Source: Flavobacterium columnare NBRC 100251 = ATCC 23463 (GTDB lineage Bacteria > Bacteroidota > Bacteroidia > Flavobacteriales > Flavobacteriaceae). Taken from it: a stretch of 36,393 nt of DNA. Made by a program: the position numbers and the translations under genes. The DNA lies in assembly GCF_002530675.1 (NCBI RefSeq), contig NZ_PCMX01000019.1, forward strand, positions 1-36,393, in the 5' to 3' direction. Below the pieces are notes generated by a model that saw nothing but the letters and a program-made list of their open reading frames with translations, had not been told where the DNA came from and ran no database searches. Below are positions 8,242 through 16,937 of the stretch, piece by piece (positions within the stretch are counted from its first letter, which is position 1; each line of letters starts with the position of its first letter).

Positions 8242-9012
8242 ATGAATGAAAATGAATTTAGATTTACGCCATCGGTGGTATTATTACCTTTGTATTTTGT
8301 TTTGTGTCTTTGGATTGTTTTTTGGGTAGAAAAGGAATTTAAAATAAATCTAACCGAATATGGAATTTATCCCCGAAGTTTGGCGGGGTTAAGAGGTGTT
8401 TTGTTTAGTCCTTTTTTACATGGCGATATAGGGCATTTGTTCAACAATTCTTTGCCTTTGCTGTTTTTGCTAGCCTGTTTGCGTTATTTTTATAGGGAAC
8501 ATTCTTTTCAGGTTTTGTGGATAGGGTTGCTTTTATCAGGATTAGGAACTTGGTTGATAGGTAGAGAAAATTACCACATAGGAGCAAGTGGGTTAGTGTA
8601 TGTTTTGGCTTCTTTTATTTTTTTTAAAGGACTTCAAACGGGATATTATAGATTAGTAGCTTTGTCTTTTACGATAATTTTGTTATATGGAGGGATGGTT
8701 TGGTATATTTTTCCAAGTGCAGAAGAGCATATTTCTTGGGAAGCCCATTTATCGGGTTTTGTGGTAGGGGTGGTTTTTAGTTGGCTGTATAATGCGCCAG
8801 TATATCAAAAACCTTTGTTATACGATTGGCAAGAACCAAATTATGATTTTAAAAAAGATCCTTTTATGAAACATTTTGATGAGGAGGGGAAATTTATTTC
8901 GAGCTCTAAAATGCGTCAAATAGAATTAGAAAAGTGGGTTTATTTCGTTTCAAATCTTCCTGTTATTTATGAAATGAAAAAGCCCGATGAAACACCAGGC
9001 AATGATCTATAA
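8242..9012 (+). CDS. Rhomboid family intramembrane serine protease
   Basis: Rhomboid protease of 256 residues with about six predicted membrane helices. The Ser/His dyad is visible: the nucleophile is in GASGLVYVLASF, and the catalytic His is in WEAHLSGFVVGVVFSW of the last helix. The GHLFNNSLPLLFLL helix carries the conserved His/Asn-type positions. The ~75-residue hydrophilic C-terminus (after WLYNAPV) has no recognisable domain. It cleaves other membrane proteins within the bilayer, but substrates cannot be inferred. The gene stands alone, 46 nt from the convergent rlmB end. Confidence 0.93.
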   Translation: MNENEFRFTPSVVLLPLYFVLCLWIVFWVEKEFKINLTEYGIYPRSLAGLRGVLFSPFLHGDIGHLFNNSLPLLFLLACLRYFYREHSFQVLWIGLLLSGLGTWLIGRENYHIGASGLVYVLASFIFFKGLQTGYYRLVALSFTIILLYGGMVWYIFPSAEEHISWEAHLSGFVVGVVFSWLYNAPVYQKPLLYDWQEPNYDFKKDPFMKHFDEEGKFISSSKMRQIELEKWVYFVSNLPVIYEMKKPDETPGNDL

Positions 9013-9058
9013 TTAATTATAAGCTTAAAAAAGGGTGGTTCTAGATAATGAATATATC

Positions 9059-9799
9059 TTAGATTTCCCATCTTTGTCTTACTGTTTCATATAAGAAAGC
9101 ACCGCATGCCACAGAAACGTTCAATGAAGAAATGGTGCCAAACATAGGTAATTTAGCTTTTTCGTCAACAATTTTTAAAACAGATGGGTTTACCCCCTTA
9201 TCCTCGCTTCCCATAATAATAGCAAGTGGTTCTTTTAAGTCAATATCGTAAATATTATTGTCTGTTTTTTCAGTAGCAGCTACTGTTTTGATACCTGAAC
9301 CTTGAAGGTAGAAGACAGCATCTTTAATATGATCAACTTTGCAAATAGGAATATTGAACACGGCACCAGCCGATGTTTTTACTGTGTCGCCATTTACAGG
9401 TGCGGAACCTTGTTTTTGTACAATGATACCATCTACACCTGTACATTCCGCAGTACGGATAATCGCACCAAAATTACGCGCATCGCTTAATTGGTCTAAG
9501 ATTAGGAAAAGGGGCGTTTTTTTGTTTTCCATTATTCTTTCTACCAAATTTTCTAAGCTAACAAAAGAAATAGGCGCAATGGTAGCAACAGCTCCTTGGT
9601 GATTGTTTGACGTTAAACGATTTAACTTTTCAATAGGGACGTAACTAAAATTGATATTGTTTTTCTTTAAAGTTTTGAGTAATTCTTGCATCAAGTCTCC
9701 TTGTGCATCTTTTTGAACAAAAACTTTATCTATTTCTTTTTTTGCATGTATAGCCTCAAGGATGGCTCTGATTCCGAAAATTTGGTTGTCTTTTTCCAT
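9059..9799 (-). CDS. rlmB: 23S rRNA 2'-O-methyltransferase RlmB (SpoU/TrmH family)
   Basis: SPOUT-class rRNA ribose methyltransferase, 246 residues from the chosen ATG at 9799 (MEKDNQIFGIRAIL). The N-terminal ~75 residues are the L30e-like substrate-binding domain. SpoU motif 1 is LDQLSDARNFGAIIRTAE, motif 2 IIMGSEDKGV and motif 3 SSLNVSVACGAFLYE, which form the knotted SAM site. RlmB modifies G2251 (E. coli numbering) in the peptidyl-transferase P loop. A longer frame opens at 9826 but runs through the -7 promoter box, so it is excluded. The predicted transcript starts about 1 nt before the ATG, making it effectively leaderless. Assignment between RlmB and other TrmH-like enzymes rests on overall resemblance. 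Confidence 0.93.
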   Translation of the reverse strand: MEKDNQIFGIRAILEAIHAKKEIDKVFVQKDAQGDLMQELLKTLKKNNINFSYVPIEKLNRLTSNNHQGAVATIAPISFVSLENLVERIMENKKTPLFLILDQLSDARNFGAIIRTAECTGVDGIIVQKQGSAPVNGDTVKTSAGAVFNIPICKVDHIKDAVFYLQGSGIKTVAATEKTDNNIYDIDLKEPLAIIMGSEDKGVNPSVLKIVDEKAKLPMFGTISSLNVSVACGAFLYETVRQRWEI

Positions 9800-9803
9800 A
9801 AGG

Positions 9804-9811
9804 CAAAGATA
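9804..9811 (-). promoter_or_regulatory. rlmB -7 promoter element
   Basis: TATCTTTG on the minus strand matches the Bacteroidota -7 consensus TAnnTTTG exactly. The expected start point is at about 9800, one base before the rlmB ATG. No TTTG lies at the usual 19-21 nt upstream distance; the nearest TTG is only 12 nt away, inside the terminator hairpin. Confidence 0.65.
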
Positions 9812-9814
9812 TAA

Positions 9815-9845
9815 AAAAACCACCAAGAATTTCTTGGTGGTTTTT
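9815..9845 (-). terminator. Intrinsic terminator of the susCD operon
   Basis: A perfect 10-bp inverted repeat with a 1-nt centre (9820-9840), flanked by an A-run on one side and a T-run on the other so that it is symmetric. On the minus strand it follows the susD stop by about 20 nt and is followed by a 7-T run. The T-run merges into the rlmB -7 box. Confidence 0.88.
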
Positions 9846-9864
9846 ATTTCATTTTTGAAGGTTT

Positions 9865-11340
9865 TTAGTTTTTATCCCAGAAAATTTTAGTGTATAATTT
9901 GTCACCACCAATGGCCTCAGCTGCCTGTGAGTAATTAGAACCATTTATTGTTGATTCAGATATAGGGTACGTATATCTAACAGGTACTTTTTTGTCTGCC
10001 GCTGCTACTGCTCTTGTAGGAGCTTTTAATATAGGATAATCTAATCTTCTGTAGAAAGTCCAAGATTCAAAACCTCTATTATACATAGCTATCCAAGCTT
10101 GCATACCTATTTTTTCTTTCCAACTACCAGTGGCAGTTGTGTAGTTAATTGTAGGTTGAGACAAGTAAGTGTTAATGTCAGCAGGAGGAATATTCCAATA
10201 AGTCATTGATGCTGTAATAGCGTTATTATAATAATATCCAGCATTATTTCCAACTGTATAACCTCTTTCAGCTGCTTCAGCTAATAAGAAATTGATTTCA
10301 GCTGCGTCAATAAGAACTCCAAAAGCATCTGATTTTTTGATTAAGTCACCAATATGAGAATAGGAAGTTGCGTATGGATTAGCATTTTGAGCTCCATAAA
10401 TACCACCTACATAATTATTTTCCAATTTAGTAAAAAATACATTCCTTCTAGGATCCGTAAGAGAATTCATGTAGTCAACAATTGTTTTTGCAGGGACAAA
10501 ATCATTTCTATTGCTGGCTACTAAATTGTCATAAATGGGATTATACGTAGGAGCAGATGGTGAATACTTAAACAAGGCGTTATCGTTGTTAGATATTATT
10601 AAACCTCCAGCTACTGCTGTTTCTACTGTTTGTTTAGATAAAGCTGGATTGAAATCGCTTAAGTTTATACCCAATTTTACTTTTAAAGAATTTGCGAATT
10701 TAAACCATTTTTCAACATTTCCATTGTATACTAAATCACCACTTTTAAAGCTTTCAGATTGTAAATCCAGATTGTTAATTGCATTATTTAATCTGTTTAT
10801 CAAATCTGAGTATATTGTTGCTGCATCATCGTATTTCGGTAAGATGTTAGCTTGGTTTTTTAATGATTCAGTATATGGTACGTTTCCAAAAGTATCAACT
10901 AAATTTTGATAAGTATAAACTCTTAAAATTTCAATTATTGCTTTTTTATTTGTTTGTATCTTTGCCCAGTCAGTAGCTGGTGTTTTATCAGGTTTTATTT
11001 CGTTTTGAATGACCTCTTCTGCGGATTTTAAATTTCCTAATACATCTCTGTATAAATTATTCCAGTGAAAACCAGGGATATTTCGGTTTATTAGGTTATA
11101 TCTGGATTCTGCAGTATATAATGTAGCTGCCCAATATTGCGAAAAATACCTAAAAACATTTTCGTTAACGCTAGGAGATGCTAACTGATCAGATATGCCT
11201 TTTTGAGAATTGCTTAATAATGATTCAGCGGAAACATCATAAGCTTTTTTACTATCATCATTAAAATTTAAATCTTCGCTTATACAGCTTGTTATTAATA
11301 ATGATGAAATTGCTGTTAATTTTATTATCGTTTTTTTCAT
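9865..11340 (-). CDS. SusD/RagB family nutrient-binding outer-membrane lipoprotein
   Basis: SusD-like lipoprotein of 491 residues. A lipoprotein signal peptide ends in LITSC (Cys about residue 19), which tethers it to the outer membrane, where it caps the SusC channel and captures substrate. The following region is alpha-helical with TPR-like packing (KIQTNKKAIIEILRVYTYQNLVDTFGNVPY), then a variable binding part and a conserved C-terminal segment near WIAMYNRGFESWTFYRRLDYP. It starts 3 nt after the susC stop, so the pair is one operon. No glycoside hydrolase, sulfatase or sigma/anti-sigma gene is adjacent, so the substrate (glycan, peptide or other) cannot be assigned. Confidence 0.92.
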   Translation of the reverse strand: MKKTIIKLTAISSLLITSCISEDLNFNDDSKKAYDVSAESLLSNSQKGISDQLASPSVNENVFRYFSQYWAATLYTAESRYNLINRNIPGFHWNNLYRDVLGNLKSAEEVIQNEIKPDKTPATDWAKIQTNKKAIIEILRVYTYQNLVDTFGNVPYTESLKNQANILPKYDDAATIYSDLINRLNNAINNLDLQSESFKSGDLVYNGNVEKWFKFANSLKVKLGINLSDFNPALSKQTVETAVAGGLIISNNDNALFKYSPSAPTYNPIYDNLVASNRNDFVPAKTIVDYMNSLTDPRRNVFFTKLENNYVGGIYGAQNANPYATSYSHIGDLIKKSDAFGVLIDAAEINFLLAEAAERGYTVGNNAGYYYNNAITASMTYWNIPPADINTYLSQPTINYTTATGSWKEKIGMQAWIAMYNRGFESWTFYRRLDYPILKAPTRAVAAADKKVPVRYTYPISESTINGSNYSQAAEAIGGDKLYTKIFWDKN

Positions 11341-11343
11341 TTC

Positions 11344-14300
11344 TTAGAAGTTGATTTTCATGTTAAATGAATATGTTTTAATTGCTGGCATTACACCTGA
11401 TTGAAATCCTTGAATGTTTCCAGCTGAAGAACCTGCTTCAGGATCACTGTATGGCGTATTTTTATGTATTATCCATAAATTACTTCCTAATAAACTAAAG
11501 CTAATACTAGAAAGATCTAATTTTTCGATGTATTTATTAGGCAAGTTATATGTTAATCCAACTTCTCTCAATTTAATGTATGAAGCATCGTAAATATAAG
11601 CTTTATTTGGATTAGTGTCAGTGCTAAAGGCCGTCCCTCCTGATGAAGATGCATCTGCTATGATATTGTTAGGTTGTCCGTTTTCTAAGACTCCAGGTAG
11701 TATAATACCTCCATTATTTGCGCTTCTTACTGGTACTCCTAGATGATTTAATCCTGTTGTTTCAGGATATATACCTGTTTCTTGTCCATATGCTTGGTCT
11801 AAAGAATAAACACTACCTCCTTTTTTTACATCAATTAAAAAGTTTAAGGAAAAATCATTATAACGAACTTTATTATTTAAACCTCCTATCCAATCGGCTT
11901 GTATTGTTCCAAGGACTTTGTTGTTTTGTGTTAAATAAAATCCGTTTGAACCTACAACTTTGTTGCCATTAGCGTCATATACATAGTCTGTTCCTCTTAA
12001 TGTGCCATAAGCTTCGCCTACAGTTGCATTTAAAGATACGCCTCCTTGAAAGTTTGCTAAAAGTAAATTGTCTCTTCCTTGATTTAAAGATTTAACAGTG
12101 TTTATGTTTTTAGACCAATTTATTCCAACTTCCCAAGAAAACTTTTGACTTTTCACAATACTTCCTGATAAGGCAATCTCAATTCCTTTGTTTTCCATTT
12201 CTCCTGCATTAATTCGTGCAGCTGAAAAGCCAGTTGCTCCACTTTGTGGGACGTTGAATATTTGATTAGTAATATTGGTTTTATAAAATGATAAGTCTAG
12301 ATTGAATCTATCGTATAATCCTAGTTCTAGTCCAGTTTCTATTGATCTTTGAACTTCGGGTTTTAATTTTTCTTGTTCGTAATAAGTTGTAGAATTACCA
12401 AATAAAGGATTTCCATCTATAATTCCGTTAAAAGCACGTGAGCCTAATCTTCCAAAAGCTAAATCGTTACCTACTTCAGCATAATTTACTCTTAGTTTAG
12501 CTAGATTTAACCAGTCTTTTTTGATTATTTCAGATAATATCAAACTTGTTCCAACAGAAAAGTAATTGTATTTATTTTCTGCTCCCAATAAAGCTGTACT
12601 CTCATCATGACGTACTGTTCCTTCTAGGTAAATTATTTTTTTATAATCTAATGTGCCTTGGGTGTAGATTCCACTTTTTTCATATTTTAGTTCTGATTGA
12701 ATCGGGGCAAGAAATACATTGGAATTTTGTAATGAATACAAGTAAGGTTTTGCAAGACCTCCTGTAGTTGAGCCAAATAGACTTCTTGAGTTCGCTTTTT
12801 TAAATGTGTAGCCTCCTAAAATTCTTGTGCCAAAATCTTTACTTATATTAAATTTATAAGTAGCTATTAAGTCATAAGTTTGTTGTAAGAAGTCTCTTGT
12901 GAAAATACTATAACCAGAAGAAGCATTACCTCCAGTTATGCCAAAGTTTTCAGCATGACTTCCTATTGCTTTTCTTAGTTCTTGATTGTCATAAGAGTAT
13001 TCTAATGTAGCTCTACCCAGAATATTAAAATTTTTTGAAATATCATAACTAAGGCTACTGCCTGTTAATACTCGTGTCCTTGTGTCTGTTTCGTAGTTTT
13101 CATATCTATCCCAGTAGGGGTTATTCCAAAAATTAGGTCTTAAGTCACCATTTGTAGGGTCTATTTGATTCCAAGTAGTGTTTTGTTTTGTTCTGAAATA
13201 CTCCTTTTCTAGTTCTTTTATATCTACGTTAACTGGCCACCATTGTCTAAATCCTGTTATGATGTTATCTCCATAACCTGTAGCATTTCTACCTTTTGTA
13301 CTTTGATCAGTAAATGTAATGAAAGTATTTGATTTTAATTTATTTGTGAAATCTCTTGAGAAGCTACCATTGATCGAATTTTTATTCAAACTACTGTTTG
13401 GTAAAATTCCAGTTTCGTTGTTGTTTGTGTATGAGAAATTATAAGCAGATTTTTCATCTCCTCCATTGAAATTAATATTATTTACAGTAGAAAAAGCTGT
13501 TCTGAAGAAGCTGTTAGGGTCATTTGAAGCAGCTACCCAGGGAGTAGCTTTTCCATAGTTGGGGTTTCCTATTACAAATGAATTCCATTGGTATACCAAT
13601 TGGTTAGGATTGAAGGCATTTCCGTAAGAAGCATCATCTCCTGTTGAACTTACTATAGCATTAGGATTGCCAAAAATATCAGCGGTATAGTTACTGCCTT
13701 CACCAGCGTAACCTCCTCCATATTCTTTTTGGTATGTTGGTAAAGTTTGCTTATTAGCATTTGATATAGATAATGTTGAACTTAGGCTAATTCCTAATGC
13801 GGTTCTTTTTTTTCCTTTTTTTGTTGTAATGATAATAGCTCCATTTGCTGCTTCACTCCCATATAGAGCAGTAGCAGAAGTTCCCTTAAGTACATTAATG
13901 GATTCTATGTTATTAGGGTCTATGTCAGAAGCAGAGTTTCCAAAATCAAAACCTTGTCTTCCGCTTGCTGTGTCTGAGTCGTTTAAATTAGCGTTGTTAA
14001 TAGGTACTCCGTCGATTATAATTAATGCTTGATTATTACCCGTTAAACTTTTTGTACCTCTTAAAACAATATTACTAGAACCGCCAAAGTTAGAGTTGTT
14101 TCGGATTTCCAAACCAGCAACCTTTCCAGATAAATTATTTATGAAATTATTCGTTGGGACTTGATTAATAGTTGCAGCATCAAGTTTTTGTGTGGAGTAG
14201 CCTAGTGATTTTTTTTCTCTAGAGATGCCTTGGGCAGTTACAACTACCTCCCCTAATACTTTAGAATCATTTTGCATAACAGTATTCATTACATTAGAAG

Positions 14301-14556
14301 CTCCAACCGTTTTTGCAATTTCTTTCATTCCCATGAATGAGAAGATTAAAGTTTCACCTTCTTTTGCTTTAATGCTGTATTTACCATCAAATCCAGTAGA
14401 AGATCCGCGTTGCGTACCTTTTACTAAAACATTAACTCCAGGTAGTGGCCCAGAAGCATCTGTTACCACTCCAGTAATAGTTTTCTCTTGTGCAAAAGAA
14501 AACTGAACCGTCAACACTATTAGTAGTGTGTAAATCCATTTAAATTTTGATCTCAT
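11344..14556 (-). CDS. SusC/RagA family TonB-linked outer-membrane protein
   Basis: TonB-dependent transporter of 1070 residues. In order: signal peptide ending at SFAQ (about residue 22); a carboxypeptidase-regulatory-like beta-sandwich (ITGVVTDASGPLPGVNVLVKG through GKYSIKAKEGETLIFSFMG); a TonB-box-like segment EVVVTAQG; the plug with SusC signatures ALIIIDGVPI and SINVLKGTSATALYGSEA; then the 22-strand barrel, ending in aromatic YSFNMKINF. It imports a substrate captured by the partner SusD, with energy from TonB-ExbBD. A -7 box lies 26 nt upstream of the start and susD follows after 3 nt. Substrate unknown. Confidence 0.95.
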   Translation of the reverse strand: MRSKFKWIYTLLIVLTVQFSFAQEKTITGVVTDASGPLPGVNVLVKGTQRGSSTGFDGKYSIKAKEGETLIFSFMGMKEIAKTVGASNVMNTVMQNDSKVLGEVVVTAQGISREKKSLGYSTQKLDAATINQVPTNNFINNLSGKVAGLEIRNNSNFGGSSNIVLRGTKSLTGNNQALIIIDGVPINNANLNDSDTASGRQGFDFGNSASDIDPNNIESINVLKGTSATALYGSEAANGAIIITTKKGKKRTALGISLSSTLSISNANKQTLPTYQKEYGGGYAGEGSNYTADIFGNPNAIVSSTGDDASYGNAFNPNQLVYQWNSFVIGNPNYGKATPWVAASNDPNSFFRTAFSTVNNINFNGGDEKSAYNFSYTNNNETGILPNSSLNKNSINGSFSRDFTNKLKSNTFITFTDQSTKGRNATGYGDNIITGFRQWWPVNVDIKELEKEYFRTKQNTTWNQIDPTNGDLRPNFWNNPYWDRYENYETDTRTRVLTGSSLSYDISKNFNILGRATLEYSYDNQELRKAIGSHAENFGITGGNASSGYSIFTRDFLQQTYDLIATYKFNISKDFGTRILGGYTFKKANSRSLFGSTTGGLAKPYLYSLQNSNVFLAPIQSELKYEKSGIYTQGTLDYKKIIYLEGTVRHDESTALLGAENKYNYFSVGTSLILSEIIKKDWLNLAKLRVNYAEVGNDLAFGRLGSRAFNGIIDGNPLFGNSTTYYEQEKLKPEVQRSIETGLELGLYDRFNLDLSFYKTNITNQIFNVPQSGATGFSAARINAGEMENKGIEIALSGSIVKSQKFSWEVGINWSKNINTVKSLNQGRDNLLLANFQGGVSLNATVGEAYGTLRGTDYVYDANGNKVVGSNGFYLTQNNKVLGTIQADWIGGLNNKVRYNDFSLNFLIDVKKGGSVYSLDQAYGQETGIYPETTGLNHLGVPVRSANNGGIILPGVLENGQPNNIIADASSSGGTAFSTDTNPNKAYIYDASYIKLREVGLTYNLPNKYIEKLDLSSISFSLLGSNLWIIHKNTPYSDPEAGSSAGNIQGFQSGVMPAIKTYSFNMKINF

Positions 14557-14581
14557 AAAATAATTAATTGATTAGTTCATG

Positions 14582-14589
14582 CAAATATA
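14582..14589 (-). promoter_or_regulatory. susC operon -7 promoter element
   Basis: TATATTTG on the minus strand matches TAnnTTTG exactly and predicts a start at about 14578, leaving a ~21-nt leader before susC. No clear TTTG -33 element is present at the proper distance, which may mean dependence on an activator or an ECF sigma factor; this is inference. Confidence 0.6.
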
Positions 14590-14638
14590 TGAAATAAAAT
14601 TTAAAGTTTATTTTTTTTTTATGTTTTTTTTATAATTG

Positions 14639-16285
14639 CTATAATATAAACAATAAATTTATGTGAAAAATGGAATTTCTACTATTGAACCCCTTCTTGT
14701 TACTGGTTCCATTGCTATATTGTAGATGTATGGTGCTTTTTTTGTTGACTAAATAAAAGCCTACTCCTAAGCTTTTTAGGTTGCTTTTTGTGTTTGAAAT
14801 TATGTTTTCAGTATATGCGTAATCTATAATGCTATGCAGGTAGAAATGGTTGTTAATTTTGTATCTGTATTCTGAGAGTATTGAAGTTAATAAATTGGTT
14901 TGAAGACTGTTGTCGTTAAATCCTCTGATTGAATTAATGCCACCAAATTGAAATAGTTCGTTGGTTAGGTAATCGGAACTTTTTAGGTAATAATTTTGAC
15001 TTTTAACGAACAGACTGTTTTTGTCGTTCAAATAGAATAGATGCGATAGTTCAGCTAATGTAAAAAATTGTGGTATAGATTTAGAGGTGTTTCTTCTTCC
15101 TGTTCCTATTTTAAGGATGAAATTTGTTTTTTCAAAAAAAGGAATTTCGTTTGAATTATAATTTAGGTGATGGAAGCTAAAAGTGTAAAAAAAATTTTTA
15201 TAGTCTGTCAGTGTTTTTAAGTCTGAGTTTTGTATATCGCTTGATTCTGTTTCTTGGTATCCTATGTACCAACGAGTATTATAGTTTAATAAGTATCCTA
15301 ATTCGATTTCGGATTTTGTTTTTTGAAAGATAGAGTCTTGTTTGAAAATACTTAATTCCCCTTTTACTATTAATGGGGTTTTGAAGAGGTAAGGTATTTC
15401 TGTGTTTAAATTGAAAACGCTCTGTTGTTCTCCGTTGTCTTTCCAGTAGATGTTAAATTTTTCTCCCCAGTTTAGAGTGTTTAATAGTTTGAAATCTAAA
15501 TAGCCATTGAGTTTTAGATTGTTTTTGAGGGAGGTAAAGCCTATATATCCGTCAAAAGTGTTTCTCTTTTGTTTTTCGAGGTATGTATAAATTGTTGTAG
15601 AGTCTTTTGTAAAAAGAATTTCTGCTTCTTTTGTGATTTTGCAGAAAGGAAGCTTTTTGAAATCATTGTTGATTTTTTTTAATTCATTGTCGTTGAAAAT
15701 CCTTTTTTTGTGATGCTTGAGTATAATGTTTAGATGGTTTTTAGGGAAGTTGGGATAGCCGTTTATATTAATTTGGTTGATGGTTCTTTCTGGGTCTTTA
15801 GTGATAATAATTTCAGATACTAAATTTTTACCTCTTTTATTTATATTGGAAAGTCTTATTTGGCTAAGAGGGTAGCCTTTTTTTTCTAGAGTTATGGTGA
15901 ACTTTAGAAATTGATCGTTTATGTTTTTAAAATCTATTTTTAAGGTATCTTGATCGTTTTCTAATAGATTTTTGTAAGTTCCTAAAAAAATATGGATTTT
16001 TTGGATGCAATCCCCTAATTTGTATCTAATGTAGTAGGTGCTGTCATTTATCTTTTGATTAATGACTGTTGTTTGTTCTATGTATCCTTTTTCGGTTAAT
16101 TTTTTTGCAATCTGACTTATTTCTTTGTTTAAAGAAGTGAGGTTGGGATGTCTTTTGTAGGAAGATAGGGAGTCTATTATTTTGCTTTCGTGGATAGAAT
16201 TTCCTTCAGTTTTTAAAACTAAATATTGTCCCCAATTTTTTTGAGATAGGGTAAAATACAGGATAAGTAGGATAAGTTGTTTCAA
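14639..16285 (-). CDS. Omp85/TamA-like outer-membrane protein with POTRA-like region
   Basis: Protein of 548 residues with a signal peptide (MKQLILLILYFTLSQKNWGQ). The first ~225 residues alternate beta/alpha segments as in POTRA domains (for example YIRYKLGDCIQKIHIF and INQININGYPNFPKN). The rest is beta-strand-rich, and its FGGINSIRGFNDNSL segment matches the (V/I)RGF motif of Omp85 barrels (BamA, TamA, FhaC). It is too short for BamA, so a TamA- or FhaC-like role in outer-membrane or secretion assembly is likelier. Translation seems to start at TTG (16285); no ATG lies near a sensible signal peptide start. It is divergent from rpsL and 82 nt upstream of susC. Confidence 0.82.
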   Translation of the reverse strand: MKQLILLILYFTLSQKNWGQYLVLKTEGNSIHESKIIDSLSSYKRHPNLTSLNKEISQIAKKLTEKGYIEQTTVINQKINDSTYYIRYKLGDCIQKIHIFLGTYKNLLENDQDTLKIDFKNINDQFLKFTITLEKKGYPLSQIRLSNINKRGKNLVSEIIITKDPERTINQININGYPNFPKNHLNIILKHHKKRIFNDNELKKINNDFKKLPFCKITKEAEILFTKDSTTIYTYLEKQKRNTFDGYIGFTSLKNNLKLNGYLDFKLLNTLNWGEKFNIYWKDNGEQQSVFNLNTEIPYLFKTPLIVKGELSIFKQDSIFQKTKSEIELGYLLNYNTRWYIGYQETESSDIQNSDLKTLTDYKNFFYTFSFHHLNYNSNEIPFFEKTNFILKIGTGRRNTSKSIPQFFTLAELSHLFYLNDKNSLFVKSQNYYLKSSDYLTNELFQFGGINSIRGFNDNSLQTNLLTSILSEYRYKINNHFYLHSIIDYAYTENIISNTKSNLKSLGVGFYLVNKKSTIHLQYSNGTSNKKGFNSRNSIFHINLLFIL

Positions 16286-16371
16286 GAGTTTATATTTTGG
16301 GTAAAAATAACGTAAAAAAAATAACTTTAATTGTGGTTAAAATAACTGTGCTGGAAATTAATTATTTAGAG

Positions 16372-16402
16372 TTTGTTTTTTGAAAAATAATCTATACATT
16401 TG
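16372..16402 (+). promoter_or_regulatory. Promoter of the str operon (rpsL)
   Basis: TTTG (16372-16375), a 19-nt spacer and TACATTTG (16395-16402) form a textbook Bacteroidota promoter. The predicted start is about 16406, giving a ~50-nt leader before rpsL. Confidence 0.88.
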
Positions 16403-16403
16403 C

Positions 16404-16426
16404 AACCCCGTAAATAGCGGGTTTTT
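16404..16426 (+). promoter_or_regulatory. 5'-terminal hairpin and T-run in the rpsL leader
   Basis: CCCG (16407-16410) pairs with CGGG (16418-16421) around a 7-nt loop, and flanking AA/TT can extend the stem. Five T residues follow at once (16422-16426). This looks like a short terminator or attenuator. It lies at the very start of the predicted transcript, so it could also protect the 5' end. Confidence 0.5.
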
Positions 16427-16455
16427 ATAAACTAGTAAATAATTTAGTATTAATT

Positions 16456-16836
16456 ATGCCAACAATTCAACAATTAGTAAGAACTGGAAGAGCCAAATTA
16501 ACTAAGAAGAGTAAATCGGCTGCTTTAGATTCTTGTCCTCAAAGAAGAGGGGTTTGTACGCGTGTGTATACTACTACGCCTAAAAAGCCAAACTCAGCAA
16601 TGCGTAAAGTTGCGCGTGTGCGTTTGACTAATGGTAATGAAGTAAATGCTTACATCCCAGGTGAAGGACACAATCTGCAAGAGCACTCGATAGTATTAGT
16701 TAGAGGTGGAAGGGTAAAAGATTTACCAGGAGTTAGATACCACATCGTACGTGGTGCTTTGGATACAGCCGGAGTGAACGGTCGTTTACAAAGAAGATCT
16801 AAATATGGTGCTAAACGCCCTAAAGACAAAAAGTAA
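16456..16836 (+). CDS. rpsL: 30S ribosomal protein S12
   Basis: Decoding-centre protein S12, 126 residues, normal length. The loop TTPKKPNSA carries Lys43, and [14 protein letters not shown] carries Lys88, Asp89 and Pro91. These are the wild-type residues where streptomycin-resistance changes occur, so no such change is present. Asp89 is the position methylthiolated by RimO in E. coli. First gene of the str cluster, directly behind a consensus promoter and a leader hairpin. The gap to rpsG (113 nt) is unusually long and holds a period-7 repeat. Confidence 0.99.
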   Translation: MPTIQQLVRTGRAKLTKKSKSAALDSCPQRRGVCTRVYTTTPKKPNSAMRKVARVRLTNGNEVNAYIPGEGHNLQEHSIVLVRGGRVKDLPGVRYHIVRGALDTAGVNGRLQRRSKYGAKRPKDKK

Positions 16837-16853
16837 TTTTTAATTAAGTAAAG

Positions 16854-16937
16854 AGTGAGTGGTGAAAAGCAAAAAGTAACTAGTGAATAGCGGGTAGCTT
16901 TAAGCTTTGAGCTTTGAACTTTAAACTTTAAAAAAGT
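16854..16937 (+). repeat. Degenerate period-7 tandem repeat between rpsL and rpsG
   Basis: Twelve consecutive heptads read AGTGAGT, GGTGAAA, AGCAAAA, AGTAACT, AGTGAAT, AGCGGGT, AGCTTTA, AGCTTTG, AGCTTTG, AACTTTA, AACTTTA, AAAAAGT. The first eleven all begin purine-purine-pyrimidine, and units 7-11 are near-identical. It fills nearly the whole spacer. I recall similar ACTTT-type repeats in flavobacterial intergenic DNA, but this was not checked. Confidence 0.8.

Noticed and set aside
9302..9602. Two plus-strand frames opposite rlmB
   Set aside because: They overlap the conserved SpoU motifs on the other strand and encode no recognisable protein.
13829..14032. Plus-strand frame inside susC, and similar frames at 11718-11972, 12546-12767 and 14225-14506
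   Set aside because: They lie antisense to a clear SusC reading frame, have no family resemblance and no promoter or start context.
16456..16836. Streptomycin-resistance changes in S12
   Set aside because: Lys43, Lys88 and Pro91 are all the wild-type residues.
16854..16937. CRISPR-like array
   Set aside because: Period is 7 with no spacers; CRISPR repeats are much longer and alternate with unique spacers.
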